Source: Sialis fuliginosa (Eukaryota > Arthropoda > Insecta > Megaloptera > Sialidae). From it: a DNA stretch of 64,000 nt. Below are positions 1 to 33,365 of the stretch, piece after piece; position 1 is the first letter of the stretch; each line of letters opens with the position of its first letter. Under the pieces are notes generated by a model that was given only the letters and a program-made list of their open reading frames with translations, was not told the origin of the DNA and made no database searches. A program made the position numbers and the translations under genes. The stretch covers positions 11,410,501-11,474,500 of the forward strand of contig OY540822.1 in NCBI GenBank assembly GCA_961205875.1, read 5' to 3'.

Positions 1-213
1 ATAAAAATTATGGATATTTTTTTGCACAAGTAAAAAAGGATTTAAATATAATTGTTGCATTACTTATACCCTATAAAAATGTATTAAAAATATTGTTTTT
101 TGAAGTGGCGGAATTTTACTTTATATATTATAATATTTTGATTAATAAAATGTATTTGAATTTTTACTTGCTGCCATTCGTATTTATAAGATATTGAAAT
201 ATAATATGCAAAA

Positions 214-571
214 TAAGGTACTGGCACCAGTCTTGGATAATGACCCCATTTTTTAATTAAATGTACTGAATTAGTAATATTTGTTGATATTTGATTATTA
301 CCATTTCTGAATATTAATCTATATACATTTAATGGTATAATTTATTTATTAATTATTATATTATCGTAGCTACTGTTTTACTGGAGAAAAAACATAAACA
401 TAATAAAAGGCTATAATTAAAAAAAAAACTATTTTTGCGGACTTTAGTAATTAAATTGATTAAATAAAGAGTTACTTGTTTTATTAGTAATATGAGTTTA
501 TGAGAATTGCAAAAAAGAAGCCCGTCAATCACAAAAACAGTGTAGCGGCCTTAACTGGTGCCAGTACCTTA
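214..571. mobile_element. MITE with 18-bp perfect terminal inverted repeats
   Basis: TAAGGTACTGGCACCAGT at 214-231 is matched by its exact inverse complement at 554-571. The interior is non-coding. Borders allow a TA or TAA/TTA target duplication, so the superfamily is open. Confidence 0.7.
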
Positions 572-1320
572 GATCAATACTAAAAACTGAAATGCGAAAA
601 TTTCGTTCTGTGCTGTTCCGGTTTATATATAGAGATGGAAAAACAAAACAAAAAAATAATTTTCTTTGTAAATCACTAGCCAAAGATGCTGTAAGAACGG
701 TCAGAAAATAATAAATAACCCTGTCGGAAAACACGGTGGTGTTTTGGGGTAAAAGAAGGGAGTTGCTCCATTTATAGAGGTTCAGATAAATCGAATGGAT
801 CCATAGTATCACTTTATCTTACCATTATCGGACTTTGCAAGGCTGTTCGGCAAAACGAAACAAATGTCCAGCTATTGTCGCAACTGGCTTAGGGAAAGAC
901 AGCTTTTAAATAAGAAATAATGCCAGTTTATAGCGTGCGGGGGTTGCTGACACGAATGCTGACGCTAGAACTGTGACCACTGGTCAATTGGCAGCAGATA
1001 AAACAGAAGTTCTAAACATCGTTCTTACATACATATGTAATACCTTTTAATTTCAATTGTTTTCGAGAAGTGTTTCTCCCCTCTTTTATAAATTCATTTT
1101 ATTTTATTTTATTCATATTAAGAACCATTATTAAAATATGTGTTTTTATTTTTATTTTTTTGTTCTTTTTCTGATTTCGGTTCGGAACATTATAAATAAT
1201 TACGTGAGATAAAAAATCGTTTATTAATCCATAATTATCACGGAGTTTTTTGTGATTACAGTTATGAATATATTTTTAACCAACTACAAAAAGGATTAGG
1301 TTTTCAATTCAATCGATATA

Positions 1321-1716
1321 CAGTGTATTCCAAGTTGATTAGACATAGGAAATTTAACATGGGGGTAATTAGAAGTGTTGTAATAACCTTTGGTCAAATT
1401 TAACGATGTGTGATTGGTGAATTTTAAAATGCCGCCACAAAATTTAATAAAATAGTAATTAGTATTTTGTTTTCAAATTTATATCTACCAAAAAATATTA
1501 TTATAATTTTATCTAGGATGTTTACTTTAATTTCATTAATGTATTTTATTGTTGAAAACAAAATACTGTTGATTAATTTAAAATTTATCAGTTAGTTTCG
1601 AGGCGGTATTTCAAAATGCACCAAACACATGGTTAAATTTAACCAAAGGTTACTACAACATTTCTAATTGTCCCCAAGTTAAATTTCCTATGTCTTAATC
1701 AACATGGAATACACTA
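1321..1716. mobile_element. Mariner-like MITE (about 395 bp)
   Basis: Ends CAGTGTATTCCAAGTTGATT and the inverse of TAGTGTATTCCATGTTGATT. The inverted arms extend roughly 110 bp into AAATTTAACC and GGCGGCATTTTAAA-type sequence. Flanked by TA-rich DNA. Confidence 0.7.
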
Positions 1717-1799
1717 TTTATATATTTATAAATCCGACAAATATTTTGTTGATGGACTTCTTATTTTAAAAATAAAAAAAGTATATAATAATTATAATA

Positions 1800-1928
1800 G
1801 TTTTTGAAGTAGGTGCTAAGCCAATAAAAACATTAAAAAAAAAAGAAAACCGACTTCAAAAACTGTTAAATTTAATTATGGTATACTTTTCAGTGTTTTT
1901 AGATTTTTTTTAAGTCGGTTTTTTTATG
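1800..1928. repeat. Dispersed AAACCGACTTCAAAAA repeat, copy 1
   Basis: Inverted repeat around AAACCGACTTCAAAAACTGT and the inverse AAGTCGGTTTTTTT, with ACTTTTCAGTGTTTTTA between. A second copy lies at about 20414-20551. This motif is common in insect repeats. Confidence 0.55.
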
Positions 1929-2676
1929 ATAAAAAAATAAATAGTATATGTATATGTGTAGCGTTGAAAATGGAAGTTTACGTAGTGTAATCATTATTCA
2001 TCATTTCCATAATTGCTCCCAATTTTCTTTCGTTATACCCTTCATTACTTTCCGCTCCAATACGATTATAAATAAAAGCAGAACCGTATATAAAACTGTA
2101 CTCCAGATTATCTATTCGTCCAAATAAAAATCAAGCTACATAAAGCATCAGTAGGGGTTGCTGAAAATCATGGGTGGTGTGGGGGCAAAACTGAACAATA
2201 AAATTAGACAGCTGGAAAGGAAACAAAAAAGAAAAGAACTTTTTTTGTATATATAATTTTCCCGCTTACTTGTTGAAGAAAATACACACTTGACTAAATG
2301 CTAGTAGATCAGAACTTGGAATAAATCCCGCATCTTTGATTGTATGTATATATGTACATATGTATAGATTCAGAAGCGTGCAAAAAAATGGTATATTTAT
2401 ATCATTCAAAATATAAATAAATTTAAATATGTATATATTTAACATAGGTTATAAATTAAAGTTTTTACATTAACATAAAAAATAAAATTGACCTTTTAAA
2501 ATACACATTCATCTCTATGACTCTTGAAAAAAAAGTAAAGCAGCAAAATTTTTATAATAAAGCATGACAAAAATAAATTAATCAAAATTTGAAAATTGAA
2601 TTTTATAGAAATCATTTAACAATATTAATATAAAATATATTTTTCAACTTTATTTGTTTTGTAGATACATATATAC

Positions 2677-2833
2677 AGTAGCACCTCGTTATAACGGCTA
2701 CTCGCTTATCGTCGTTTCGTAATAACAGCGCTCTTAAATCTTCAAATTTTTAAAAGTAAACAAACACAAAAAAAACCTGAATTTACTTACCGACGTTTTT
2801 CACTTAACGGCGAGGACCTGGTCCCATTAAAAG
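2677..2833. mobile_element. Fragment of pogo-like MITE
   Basis: Starts TATACAGTAGCACCTCGTTA and contains CGTTTTTCACTTAACGGCGA, matching the family copy at 20650-20883; the right terminus is missing. Confidence 0.5.
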
Positions 2834-5800
2834 AAAAAAGTAGAATAAATATTTTTTAATTGTTCAATAATTAATTACCTTTAGTGAATTTAGTACGAGG
2901 AAACACTACGGTAGATGTTTCTCTACATGACATTTTTTTTATTAATCAAAATGTTGAAATTTCCCTTTTTTTGATAATAGAAAAACACTATGTATATGTA
3001 TATATGTACAAAACAGTTATAATTTTGATATTCATTTAGGCCTTTAAATGGTTGAAATCTCTTTATCAAAACATTTAAATCTAAAGTACACTAAAAACAA
3101 TTATTTTTTCTTTGTTCTTTAAAAAAAATCTTAATTTTAATGGCACTGGATATAAAAACACATTTCTTTTTACAACAGATTTAATTCGTGTGTTCATTTG
3201 ATAATTATTTTTCCTCATAACCCCTTGAGCGTTGGTTTCTCTTTGAAAAATACATTCAGAGTAATCAAAATACACTCTTATACTGTCCGATGGTCAAAGT
3301 GATGTTCCAGGAAAAGAAGAAAATGTGTTGTCTATGATGAATCCTCTACATACAACCTCCCACCCATTCGCTCACCCACACCCACCCACTCACACACACA
3401 CACACACGTGCTTACACCACCCTCTATATCTCCCTGTGTCAACAATATGCCCCTACACGACCAATGCTACAGATATTTAAATATAAGGGTTTCAATTTTA
3501 GTATATTGTCAGCAAATTATTTCGCGCCAAACTACAAACGTCACGGATCAGTGGTGTAGAATTTTTATTTTTTATTTAAAAAATCAATTATTTTATTAAT
3601 TGTGTACAGTTTAAAAACAAACATTCAAAGTTTTTGTATGAATTGAAAATTAATCATATTTTCTCAAAGAAAAATTATTCTTTTGAAGTTTTAATGAAGT
3701 TAACACTATTAACTTGTTTTGTTTTTTCTCATTTATTAAAAACTGTCTCGTCATTCTAATGCATTGAAATTTAAAAATAACCTTTTCATCTATTAATTTT
3801 TCTACGTGTTTTAAAGTTTAAACCAGTGCATCTAAAAATGCAACCCCAATCAAATATTTTATTTGCATTGATTTTCGCTGTAAGGTGTTTGTGTATTACT
3901 TTCAAAAATAAATATGGTAAAAGGATTCCAACTCGTTTTTCGAAATCAAATAAAAACTTCAAGAAAGAAAAACAAATGGTTTTATATTACAGTATAGTTT
4001 GATTGATATTGACATTTAAAAACTAAAGAAAGTTTTATAAATGGAAAAGGGTCATATTTTATTATTTATTATGTATTATAATATGAACCACTCAATTGCC
4101 AATACGACTAATTTTATTTTATTTGTCAGAATAGAAATTAAGTTCGTAACTATGAAAAAAATATTACAATTTTAAACTAAATACTTTTTATCTTGTTTTT
4201 GAAATACAAGGTTTATTTCAAAAACAAAACGGTCAATCATTTGGAATTTTTTTATCACATATCAGAATTATAAGCCTTTACTGTTTGATAGTTTTTTTAT
4301 CAAAATCTGTCGATGTTTTTAGTCATGAGAATGGACATAATACGAACTTGATATAGTGGATACGTACAAAAGTGGCAAACTTTGATGATAATTATCTCGA
4401 GTTTAAAACGGTCGATCTCTTTAAAATTTCAAGTTTGGATAGATATCATTATTCTTTTTATGCCCTGAATTTTTTTTTTAATTCTATCGAAATGACGTTT
4501 GCACGAGATCTACCTTAAAGAAAGATTTGTTGTAGATATATTTAAATTTTTAAATAGTAGAGTTGCAATTAAGTATTTTATTTATGTTAGCTCGCATGTC
4601 CAAGGGGCGGAGGGTAAACAGTAGAGAGTTCCAAAAATGTATATATTTTAGACGTAGGGATCTTACAATGAATGATAAGACGTTAAAATACTTTACCGTT
4701 ATGTCATATAAAATAAAAGCCCGGCATAGTATAACATTATGTGAAAAATATGTAAATAATATTGCATAAAACTACGCTGGCATGTGAAATATATACCGTC
4801 CGTGGGAGAAGTAAAGGGAGCGGCAAAATAAGAATGAAGGAGGTGAAATGGATGCTAAGAAATACTAACACTACAATCACTATACGATCATTGTAGAATA
4901 TGAGGGAGGGTTTTAACCTGATACGTTGAATATCAATGGGTTTGTTTCGCTTTAAAGATGCAAATTTTACTTTACACCAAATTATCGTTGTAATATTTAT
5001 ATCAATGATAGTGTGTTGCAATTTTTAAGCGTACATATCGTCAATATGTCCAAATAAAAAATCACACCAGTAGACGATTAACAAAAATAAAATAGTTATT
5101 TTTTAAATTTGCCTTATTTATTAATTATATATTTATATATATGTGTAGACTCGCATGCAGAAGTGGTCGTCCAGTTTTCATTGAAATTCGCTTATCACAA
5201 ACTTAGTAGACTCCTCTCATTTGATTATTATAATACTTAAATCATTTCTCCATGTACTAAACAAAGACAGATATTTTGAAACTTATTTTCTAGATAAAGA
5301 AGTACTCTTCGTTTATAGTACTCATATATATTTGTGCGATTAAATTATTGTATAAGTAAATTTTGTGGCAATAAATATTTGATATGTGTTAAACTTGATA
5401 TAAAATTAATTATGATGATGTTTGTCTTAATATTTTGGAATCTGTTGTAACCGATTCTGACCTTTACGGTGGCAGACGACTTCTGAAGCCCATAGTAAAG
5501 TGCATATATGTATATGAAACCCGAAACTTCAGTTACTAATTAATACCATTTGAACATAAACAAGTTAAGTCATTACAAAACAATGCAACTACGTGCTTAT
5601 TTATAAATTACAAAATAAACAAACAAATATAACATATTTTAGAGATCATATTACCGCGTTTCTACTGTAATTTATTTCGTGTTTATTGTGACTGATTTTA
5701 ATTCTTATAATAACAGAATATCAAATTTCTTTCTGTCACCTTAATTACCTTTCTCACCCCCACTTCCACCTCAATTCGCATCTCGACTTTCTTCAGAAAT

Positions 5801-8503
5801 CTTTACATAACACAATTAGTTAAGGTGCAGAAGAATTTCTGCCACAAACCACGAATATTTTCTGAATACAAATGCAGGCTTTATAAGGGGTGAAGTGTAT
5901 TTTATTTTATTTGTCGGTTTGTTAGGATCTCAACGGTGTGAAACGATTTTGAAAAGTTTTATAAGCCGAAACCAATGGTTCTGAGTTTATTCTGCAAGCT
6001 ATACAGGTGCAAATCCACAAAAATTTCATGAAAAATTATAACTCATCGTGGAAACAGTCGTGATAGGTGCGATTTTTAAAAATATATCACAAAACATGTA
6101 GTATCATGGAAATCTTCAAAGATCTACAACGATCTACAAAGATCTCTAAAGATTTTATTAGATTATTTGGTGTGGCTTGACTCGCGACTGTTTAAAATAT
6201 TATAAAGGATATATTAAAATTAATTTCATGTGGTATCTGGAATTCATTGATCTTTCAAATTTCATCTGTGGAAGAAGAGGGTGTTTGATTTGAAGGGAAA
6301 AGGATAGGGGGAGGAAAGAAAAAAATAAGTTTACAACACGAAAGATAAATTATATTGAAAAATTAATAAAAAAAGTTGTTTTTCATGTAGAAACACTTAA
6401 TGTTCTTTCTACATTCTTCTTGTTTTGAAATTCGTATTTTTTAATATCGAATCGTAAGAAGAAAGTATTTTTAAGAATAATTGTTAGTCTGAATTATGTT
6501 AATGAAAACAATTTATTTATTTTTATCTTTACAAAATATGCAATGTGCTTTTTTCTACACAGAAATTAATTAAGTGCTTCCAATCAACAATGACATTATT
6601 TTTAAGGTTATTTACCATCGTTGATTGCAAAAACAATTGGTGAACAAATAATTACAAAACATCGTATTTGAAATTGCAAATCTTTGAACTTAATGAAGTG
6701 ATAAGCAAAAATCGAAGTTGGTAAGAAATGGGGGTAGGTGTTATATATAAAGAAGGCACGAAGAACCGAAGCCGAGGGTAGTGGCATGAGTTATAGGGGC
6801 GAAGAATAAGTTGAAATATGCATCAGTAAGGTCTGTTTTCTATACATTAATGATTCAATATCAATTAGTACTGTCATGAATTATGTAGCTTTCAATCTGG
6901 GTTCCAGCCGTTCTACCCCTGACGAGAGAGGCGGAGTTATTTCTTCTTGAACCATATCTTACAACACAGAAATATAGCTTTAATTAAATTCATTATTATT
7001 TTAGATTCTTGTTTTTCTTATTTACAACAGTCTAATTTGATTGCTTGCGTCTTTGTGCCATTTCTTGGCATCTATTTGCTCAATGGACAAAAATTCATTT
7101 AGAACATTACTAATGCATTGCTTTACCAGATATTGTGCTTTCGGGTAATTGTGGTGAGAAAGCGAGTAAACACTTGGGGTTGGGCAATTTCAATGTTTAT
7201 CTGATGCAAGGAATTGTTAATCAATTAATATAACTTTTGTTCAAATTGAAAATACATATTTAACAGGTGAATTTTTAGTAGTATAATGAAATTTTGTTTA
7301 TAACGAAGTAATGAATATTTTAGTTTATTGGGTTCAGAGAAATCACCGCTTAAATTACATTTATTTTATATAGACACACTTTTTAAAATATTTACTTGAT
7401 TTTCTCTCATTTACCTATAAATAATTAATATGTAACTCTACTCTTTAAGAGTCGATCCAGACTATCGAGCTGGTCTCGGGCCGGTCTCAGTCCAATCAAA
7501 TCTTATGGTATTCACATTATTTATTTTTATTTGATTAACCTGATTTATTGTTAATAACTCATTTAAAGCAGTTGATTCGTATACGCTGATAAATCGAAGT
7601 AAGAATAAATGCCGTAATGGCGCCACATTCGATTCGAAATCACTATTCTTTTAGTGACTAATTCAATTAGTGAAATAACTACTAATTCAGTTTTAGAGAA
7701 TACATAGATTTAGTTGCTATGAATAATTATAAATTTTGTCATAGATAAATAGACGCTTCTTGTAAGTTATCCGGGCCCAGGCCTTTATTAAAATGTATGT
7801 AGAATGTGTCGAGTATAGGGGCAAGTTTTGTGGACAGATTCTTATTGTAACTGTATTTGAAACAGAAAAAGGTATATTTGTTTTGCCCGCATATACCTTG
7901 AAATATATAACATAGAAGATAATGCTTTGAAATAATGCTTAGACGTAAAAAGGCCCACATCTCTTTAGAAAACACATTATTCTCGTATATACTATAACAC
8001 GTTGATTTCTTTTTTGTACATTTACTATTTATTCTACTATTCTTTGAAATCTGACATAACAGAGATGTATTTATGCAAACGGGAATATTCGTATAAAACA
8101 AACAATTCTGGCTATATATGTAACATATCAGATTTATTTATGTCATTAAACCATAATATAGGTATTTTTGTTTCTGTTCTTTTTCTGTTCCGGACTCAGT
8201 TCAAACTGTATTACTCTATCGTACACTCTCTTGATTTACTCTAATACAAAAGTGTGCTCCTAATAATATACTATTTGTTTTAATATATATCTAAAATAAA
8301 ATCAAAAATTGCAAAATATGAAAAGTGAAATTTAATATTTAAGGGGTTACATACCTCCAGTATTGGTAAAGATTAATACTTTTATGGTTGTATTTTAAGG
8401 ACTATATTGCTAAAAATAAGACTAATTATTTATTGGTCATAAGAAAAAAATGCTTAACAACTTTTTTTTATCATAAATTATATGTGTCAATTGTGATTCT
8501 TTA
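2834..8503. other. Non-coding AT-rich region, no gene seen
   Basis: About 5.7 kb of AT-rich sequence, either upstream of FoxP or within one of its 5' introns. The short open frames here lack family resemblance and plausible exon context. Apart from the simple repeat listed separately I see no gene, RNA gene or clear transposon. Confidence 0.5.
3356..3410. repeat. CA-rich simple repeat
   Basis: C/A-rich tract of CCCA/CCCACT units running into an (AC)n stretch ending CACACACACGTG. Confidence 0.8.
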
Positions 8504-8600
8504 GACCAGTGCTTCTTAAAGTAGTGGGCTGCGGCCCCCTAGGGAGCCGTGGCCTTCCCACAAAGTGGCCGCGTAGAGCTGCAAATATAACAAATAAATA
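8504..8600. mobile_element. hAT-type terminus fragment
   Basis: CAGTGCTTCTTAAAGTAGTG then GGCTGCGGCCCCCTAGGGAG resembles hAT element ends of the CAGTGxTTCTxAAxxTG type. No partner terminus was found; it lies just left of the 8640 MITE. Confidence 0.45.
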
Positions 8601-8639
8601 TATTATTGTTAAATACTATATATATTATGAATTGTACAT

Positions 8640-9739
8640 CAGTGGCGAAGCGTCCATGGAAGCAGGGGAAGCAATGCTTCCCTTACTTTATGGGTAAATT
8701 AATACAAATCTGTGTTTTCAGTATTAACTATTTAAAAATATTATTAGAATATTCGTCTTTATGCGCAACTCAAACATTTTAATCAAAAATAGCATTTAAT
8801 ATTAATTTACACGCTCAGTTATGAAACTATAATACCACTACGTCTTATTTTCTTGTATTTTAGTCGATATTTGAATGACGAGTTGAAGTTCACTGCAGGA
8901 AATTTCACTAAAAAATTTCGAATTTTTGATTTCGTTAAAAGTATGTTTATTGTATAGAAAATGACGTGAAAAGTTGAACTGATCAAACCGCAGATCTGTA
9001 TCTCAAATCGTTCTCGAGATATAGCCTTTCAAAGTTTTAGTTTTTTCAAAATTTTGAAGAAAAATGGCCCTAACTTTTGAATGCGTGGTTGGAATTGATT
9101 TTAGTTGACGGATTTGGAATCAGCGTGTCAAAATCTATATAATGACATGTATAATACCTTAAAACTCGGAAAAAAAAATTTCGCGAAAAATCGAAAAAAT
9201 TCAAAGGGGTATACCTTAAAAAAATGTCGATTTTTGACCAAATTTTTTTTGTCGGATTTTAAAGTATTATACATGTCATTATATAGATTTTGACACGCTG
9301 ATTTCAAATCCGTAAACTAAAATCAATTCCGACCACGCGTTCAAAAGTTATGGCCTTTTTCCTCCAAAAATTTGAAAAAACTAAAACTTTGAAAGGCTAT
9401 ATTTCGAGAACGGTTTGAGATACAGACCTGCGGTTTGTAACAAACAACTTTTCACGTCATTTTCTATACAATAAACATACTTTTAACGTAAACAAAAATT
9501 CTAAATTTTTTAGTGAAATTTCCTGCAGTGAACTTCAACTCGTCATACAAATATCGACTAAAATACAAGAAAATAAGACGTAGAATCATTTAGTTACTAT
9601 ATAAATATATAAGAATTTATTTTAAAAAGTAAAAGCTTGAACTTAAAGTGTTTCATAACTAGTTTTTTTGTTAATAGAAGGGGGAGAATTATATTACAAA
9701 ATATGCTTCCCTTATTAATAATTTCACGCCTCGCCACTG
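8640..9739. mobile_element. hAT-like foldback MITE (1.1 kb) next to FoxP exon
   Basis: Termini CAGTGGCGAAGCGT and the inverse CAGTGGCGAGGCGT, flanked by 8-bp duplications TTGTACAT (8632-8639) and ATGTACAT (9740-9747) with one mismatch, as in hAT insertions. Inside, arms 8838-9170 and 9255-9583 are inverted copies of about 330 bp, so a transcript would fold into a long hairpin. It sits in the intron just before the FoxP exon at 9792. Confidence 0.8.
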
Positions 9740-9791
9740 ATGTACATTCTTGCTTAAATTATTATATTATTTGATATTTTTCTTGTTTCAG

Positions 9792-30158
<20,367 letters not shown>

Positions 30159-30499
30159 TGTACATACTCTATAAATTACGATCGTGAATGGTACTTTAAA
30201 TCGAAGAACTCAAAGCAATCTAAAACAACGATGTGTTTAAGTTATATTCTAAATCTATATTGATTTAAGTGTACAGATGTATATAAAAATACTGTATAGA
30301 AAAGTAGTGTTGGAGCGTGATTGCTGCCAGATTGTAGAACTGGCAGTTACAAAACATGTTCATATGTCTTTAATGTCCGTCAATCTATGTTAGCATACCC
30401 AATAAGTATTAATATATTAAAAAAAACCGCTTTTAGATATTATTTTTAGTTTTTTAATACATTCACTGCATACCTTTGTTTACCGTGATATTAATTAAA

Positions 30500-30757
30500 T
30501 ACAGCCTTTATTTTTATTCCAGCTTCGAAATACCAGCTATTTTAAAAAAACGGCTTGACTTAGAGAGCTGAAAAACGTCACATATCGATTTTATGATGAA
30601 AATTTAATCGGACAAAAAAATTCATCTGATATACGTTTGAATACATTTTTTCGATTACGTTATCAAAAGTAGAAGAAAACGTGAAAAAATGTTTTGTTTT
30701 TCTCTCTAAAATAAGCCGTTTTTGAAATATGAAGCTGGGATACTCTGTATATAGTTT
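30500..30757. mobile_element. Degenerate inverted-repeat element downstream of FoxP
   Basis: TTCCAGCTTCGAAATACCAG and AAAACGGCTTGACTTAGAGAG on the left match in inverse ACAGAGTATCCCAGCTTCAT and AAACGGCTTATTTTAGAGAG on the right. Diverged; may lie in the FoxP 3'UTR. Confidence 0.5.
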
Positions 30758-30944
30758 CTTTATTTCTTTGTTTTAAAAATTTCATTAAATATATAAATAG
30801 ATGAATGTCTGACTGATTTTTTATATGAAATATAATTTATATATTTATTATATTTTCATTGATAAATAAAGTAATAATTTCACAATTTTTTACGAAGTCA
30901 TTTCAGAAACATTAGATTACGTTTAACAATTATTGATATTTATA

Positions 30945-31569
30945 CAGGTGTCCAAGATAAGCGTGAAATACATAGAGAAATCCTAAACGGTAAGAGGTAC
31001 AGCTTTGGTTAAATAAGATTAATTATTTACAAGAAATAAATAAAAAATATTAATAATTCTATGCGGTTTACGTGGTATACAAAAAAAATCTGAAAATTCG
31101 GAATTTCTGTAAATGGCTATAATTTTTTGGTCAAAGTAGATAGGTACTTTTTGTTTGCAGTTTCTTATATCACTTTTAGTTTCCGAGTTACAAGCCCTTA
31201 CTTTAGTTTTTCTTATGGGCCACTAAGTTGAACGTGTTTTTTACTCTACTTTACACCGATATGTAACTTCTCATACTTAGAACAAAGTGATATAAAAATT
31301 CTAAATATATCCAATCAATTCTACACAAAAAGTGCTTTAAGAAATCGTAAGCAAAAAGTACCTATCTACTTTGACAAAAAAATTAAAACCATGACTAATT
31401 GTCAGTTTTTTGATTGGGTATACCGCTTAAACCACATAAAATGTTTAATATTTTTTGATGTAGTAATACTCACCCCTTTCTTATAAATAATTTATCTCAT
31501 TTAATCAAATCTGTATCTCTTACCGTTTAGAAAATCCCCATGCATTTTACGCTTATCTTGGACAACCTG
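30945..31569. mobile_element. Mariner-like MITE (625 bp)
   Basis: Ends CAGGTGTCCAAGATAAGCGT and the inverse CAGGTTGTCCAAGATAAGCGT, flanked by TA. Second-level repeats AAACGGTAAGAG(G/A)TACAG follow at both ends. The core is related to 13600-14045. Confidence 0.8.
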
Positions 31570-32731
31570 TATATTTAACTATGAAAATATCCTCAGGAAT
31601 ATTATTTTATTATTATTATTATTGATAACTTATAAACACTCTTTTTTATTTCACGATGATTGTTACCAAATAATAAATGTATGCATATCCATTTTGTATT
31701 ACTACAGAACGTGATAGTATATTTGAACCCATTAACGTTCAAACTCTTAATTTTAATAAGTCAGTTTTTATTTCAATGTAACTTTGTAATCTTAAAACCA
31801 GAAGATTCCTGGGGCACAAATAAATTTGTTGCCACAATTGTCTATCCTAAATCTCCCCAACACAAAAAATGATATATTTCTAAAGCTTGACCAATCGTAA
31901 TGGCATGCAAAAGAAATAAAATAAAATATTTAGGTATAGTTATTAAAATTAATTTCATTTAAAATGCATTTATATTTTTTTAATTGAAAGCATATGGACA
32001 TTAATGGGTCAATATAAACTACTCAAATAACCTCAGTGAATGTGTTAATTTTAAAGCATCGATACGATGTTTTTTATTTTTATTTATTTATACATATACT
32101 CTCGGTAATTATTGCATTATGATTCAGATTTTTAATAAAGACAAAAGAATAATTAAATTATTAGTCGAAAATTAAATAACTGTTCATAATATAGGTAATA
32201 GTCCAGCCAAAAATAGTTTTTTCCAGGTATTTTGTATTAAAAATACAAATTTTATTCAGGGGCTGATTAAGGAAGAATTACGGCCTAAGCATTTTTGTAA
32301 AAATTATTGGCCCATTTACTGTTTATCAGAATTTTGTTTTCGCCAAACCAGAATTGACGATTTAAGCAGGATAATCAAATATTTTGTAAAAATAAATACG
32401 GTTCTTTTTGGTAAATATTGACTGGGCAATTACAAAATTATTTAATATTTTTCAGTCCAACTGAATATTTGTACATAAATATAAACTATTTAAATGTTAG
32501 TTTTTAAAAAAAATCATCAAGAGCTATTCTAAATAGACTTCGTGATAAACTTGACATTATTTGAGGTTAAAAATAATTATCATGTAGGAGTATATGTATA
32601 AGTGTTTTATATGTATATACATATATATTTAAACTATGAATATCAATGGTATAACTACTTTTTTCAATTAGTATTAAAATAAAATAAAACTAAATTTTGC
32701 ATTGTAGTTACAAAATTGACATAGACATATA

Positions 32732-33363
32732 CAGAGTGGGGCATTTAAAGTGTTACAGATTTTTATCTTTAAATGTTTAAACCAAAAAAATTGTTGTTGT
32801 TGTGAGGGGGTCATCAAATAGTAATATTTATTTATAATTTTAATGTGGCCTTTAAGGATATTTGAAGGTTAACATCATTTTTTAAATAGGAACCTATAGT
32901 TTTCATTTAGTAGTCGTACTCTACGTAAAAAAAAACATGAATCTTTCATTGTAAACTTTTGTTTTGAACAACCTAAGCTTTACAATATATCTAACAAAAT
33001 AATTCGAGATTTTGGACTTTCGAGAATTTTTTACTCTGAAACCATCAACTTAAAAAAAGTACAAGACATAAAAAAATGTTTATTTTGGTCTAATAAAACT
33101 TGGAGAATTATTTTAAAAGTTTTAAAAAAAATTTATTTATTTTATTTAAGCAAAAACAGAAAAATACGAAATGTGAAGATTACTAAATAAATACTATAGG
33201 TTCCTATTTAAAAAAAAAGTTGTTGACCTTCAAAAAACCTTGAAGGCCACATTAAAATAACAAATATTCGATAACCAAACATTTTTTGGTTTGAATTTTT
33301 TTTCAAATATATATACGATGATTCTGAAATAAAAATCTGTAACATTTAAAATGCCCCACCCAG
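32732..33363. mobile_element. Mariner-like MITE (632 bp)
   Basis: Ends CAGAGTGGGGCATTTAAAGT and the inverse CTGGGTGGGGCATTTTAAAT, flanked by TA. Long inverted arms include TAGGAACCTATAGT / ACTATAGGTTCCTA and GTGGCCTTTAAGG / CCTTGAAGGCCAC. Confidence 0.8.
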
Positions 33364-33365
33364 TA

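Noticed and set aside
7739-8101. 120-codon minus-strand frame
   Set aside because: No recognisable domain or splice context; composition typical of AT-rich non-coding DNA.
1-9791. Upstream FoxP exons including the initiator Met
   Set aside because: I looked for a short exon ending in phase 0 before 9792 but found none with FoxP-like sequence and good splice sites; it may be outside the window.
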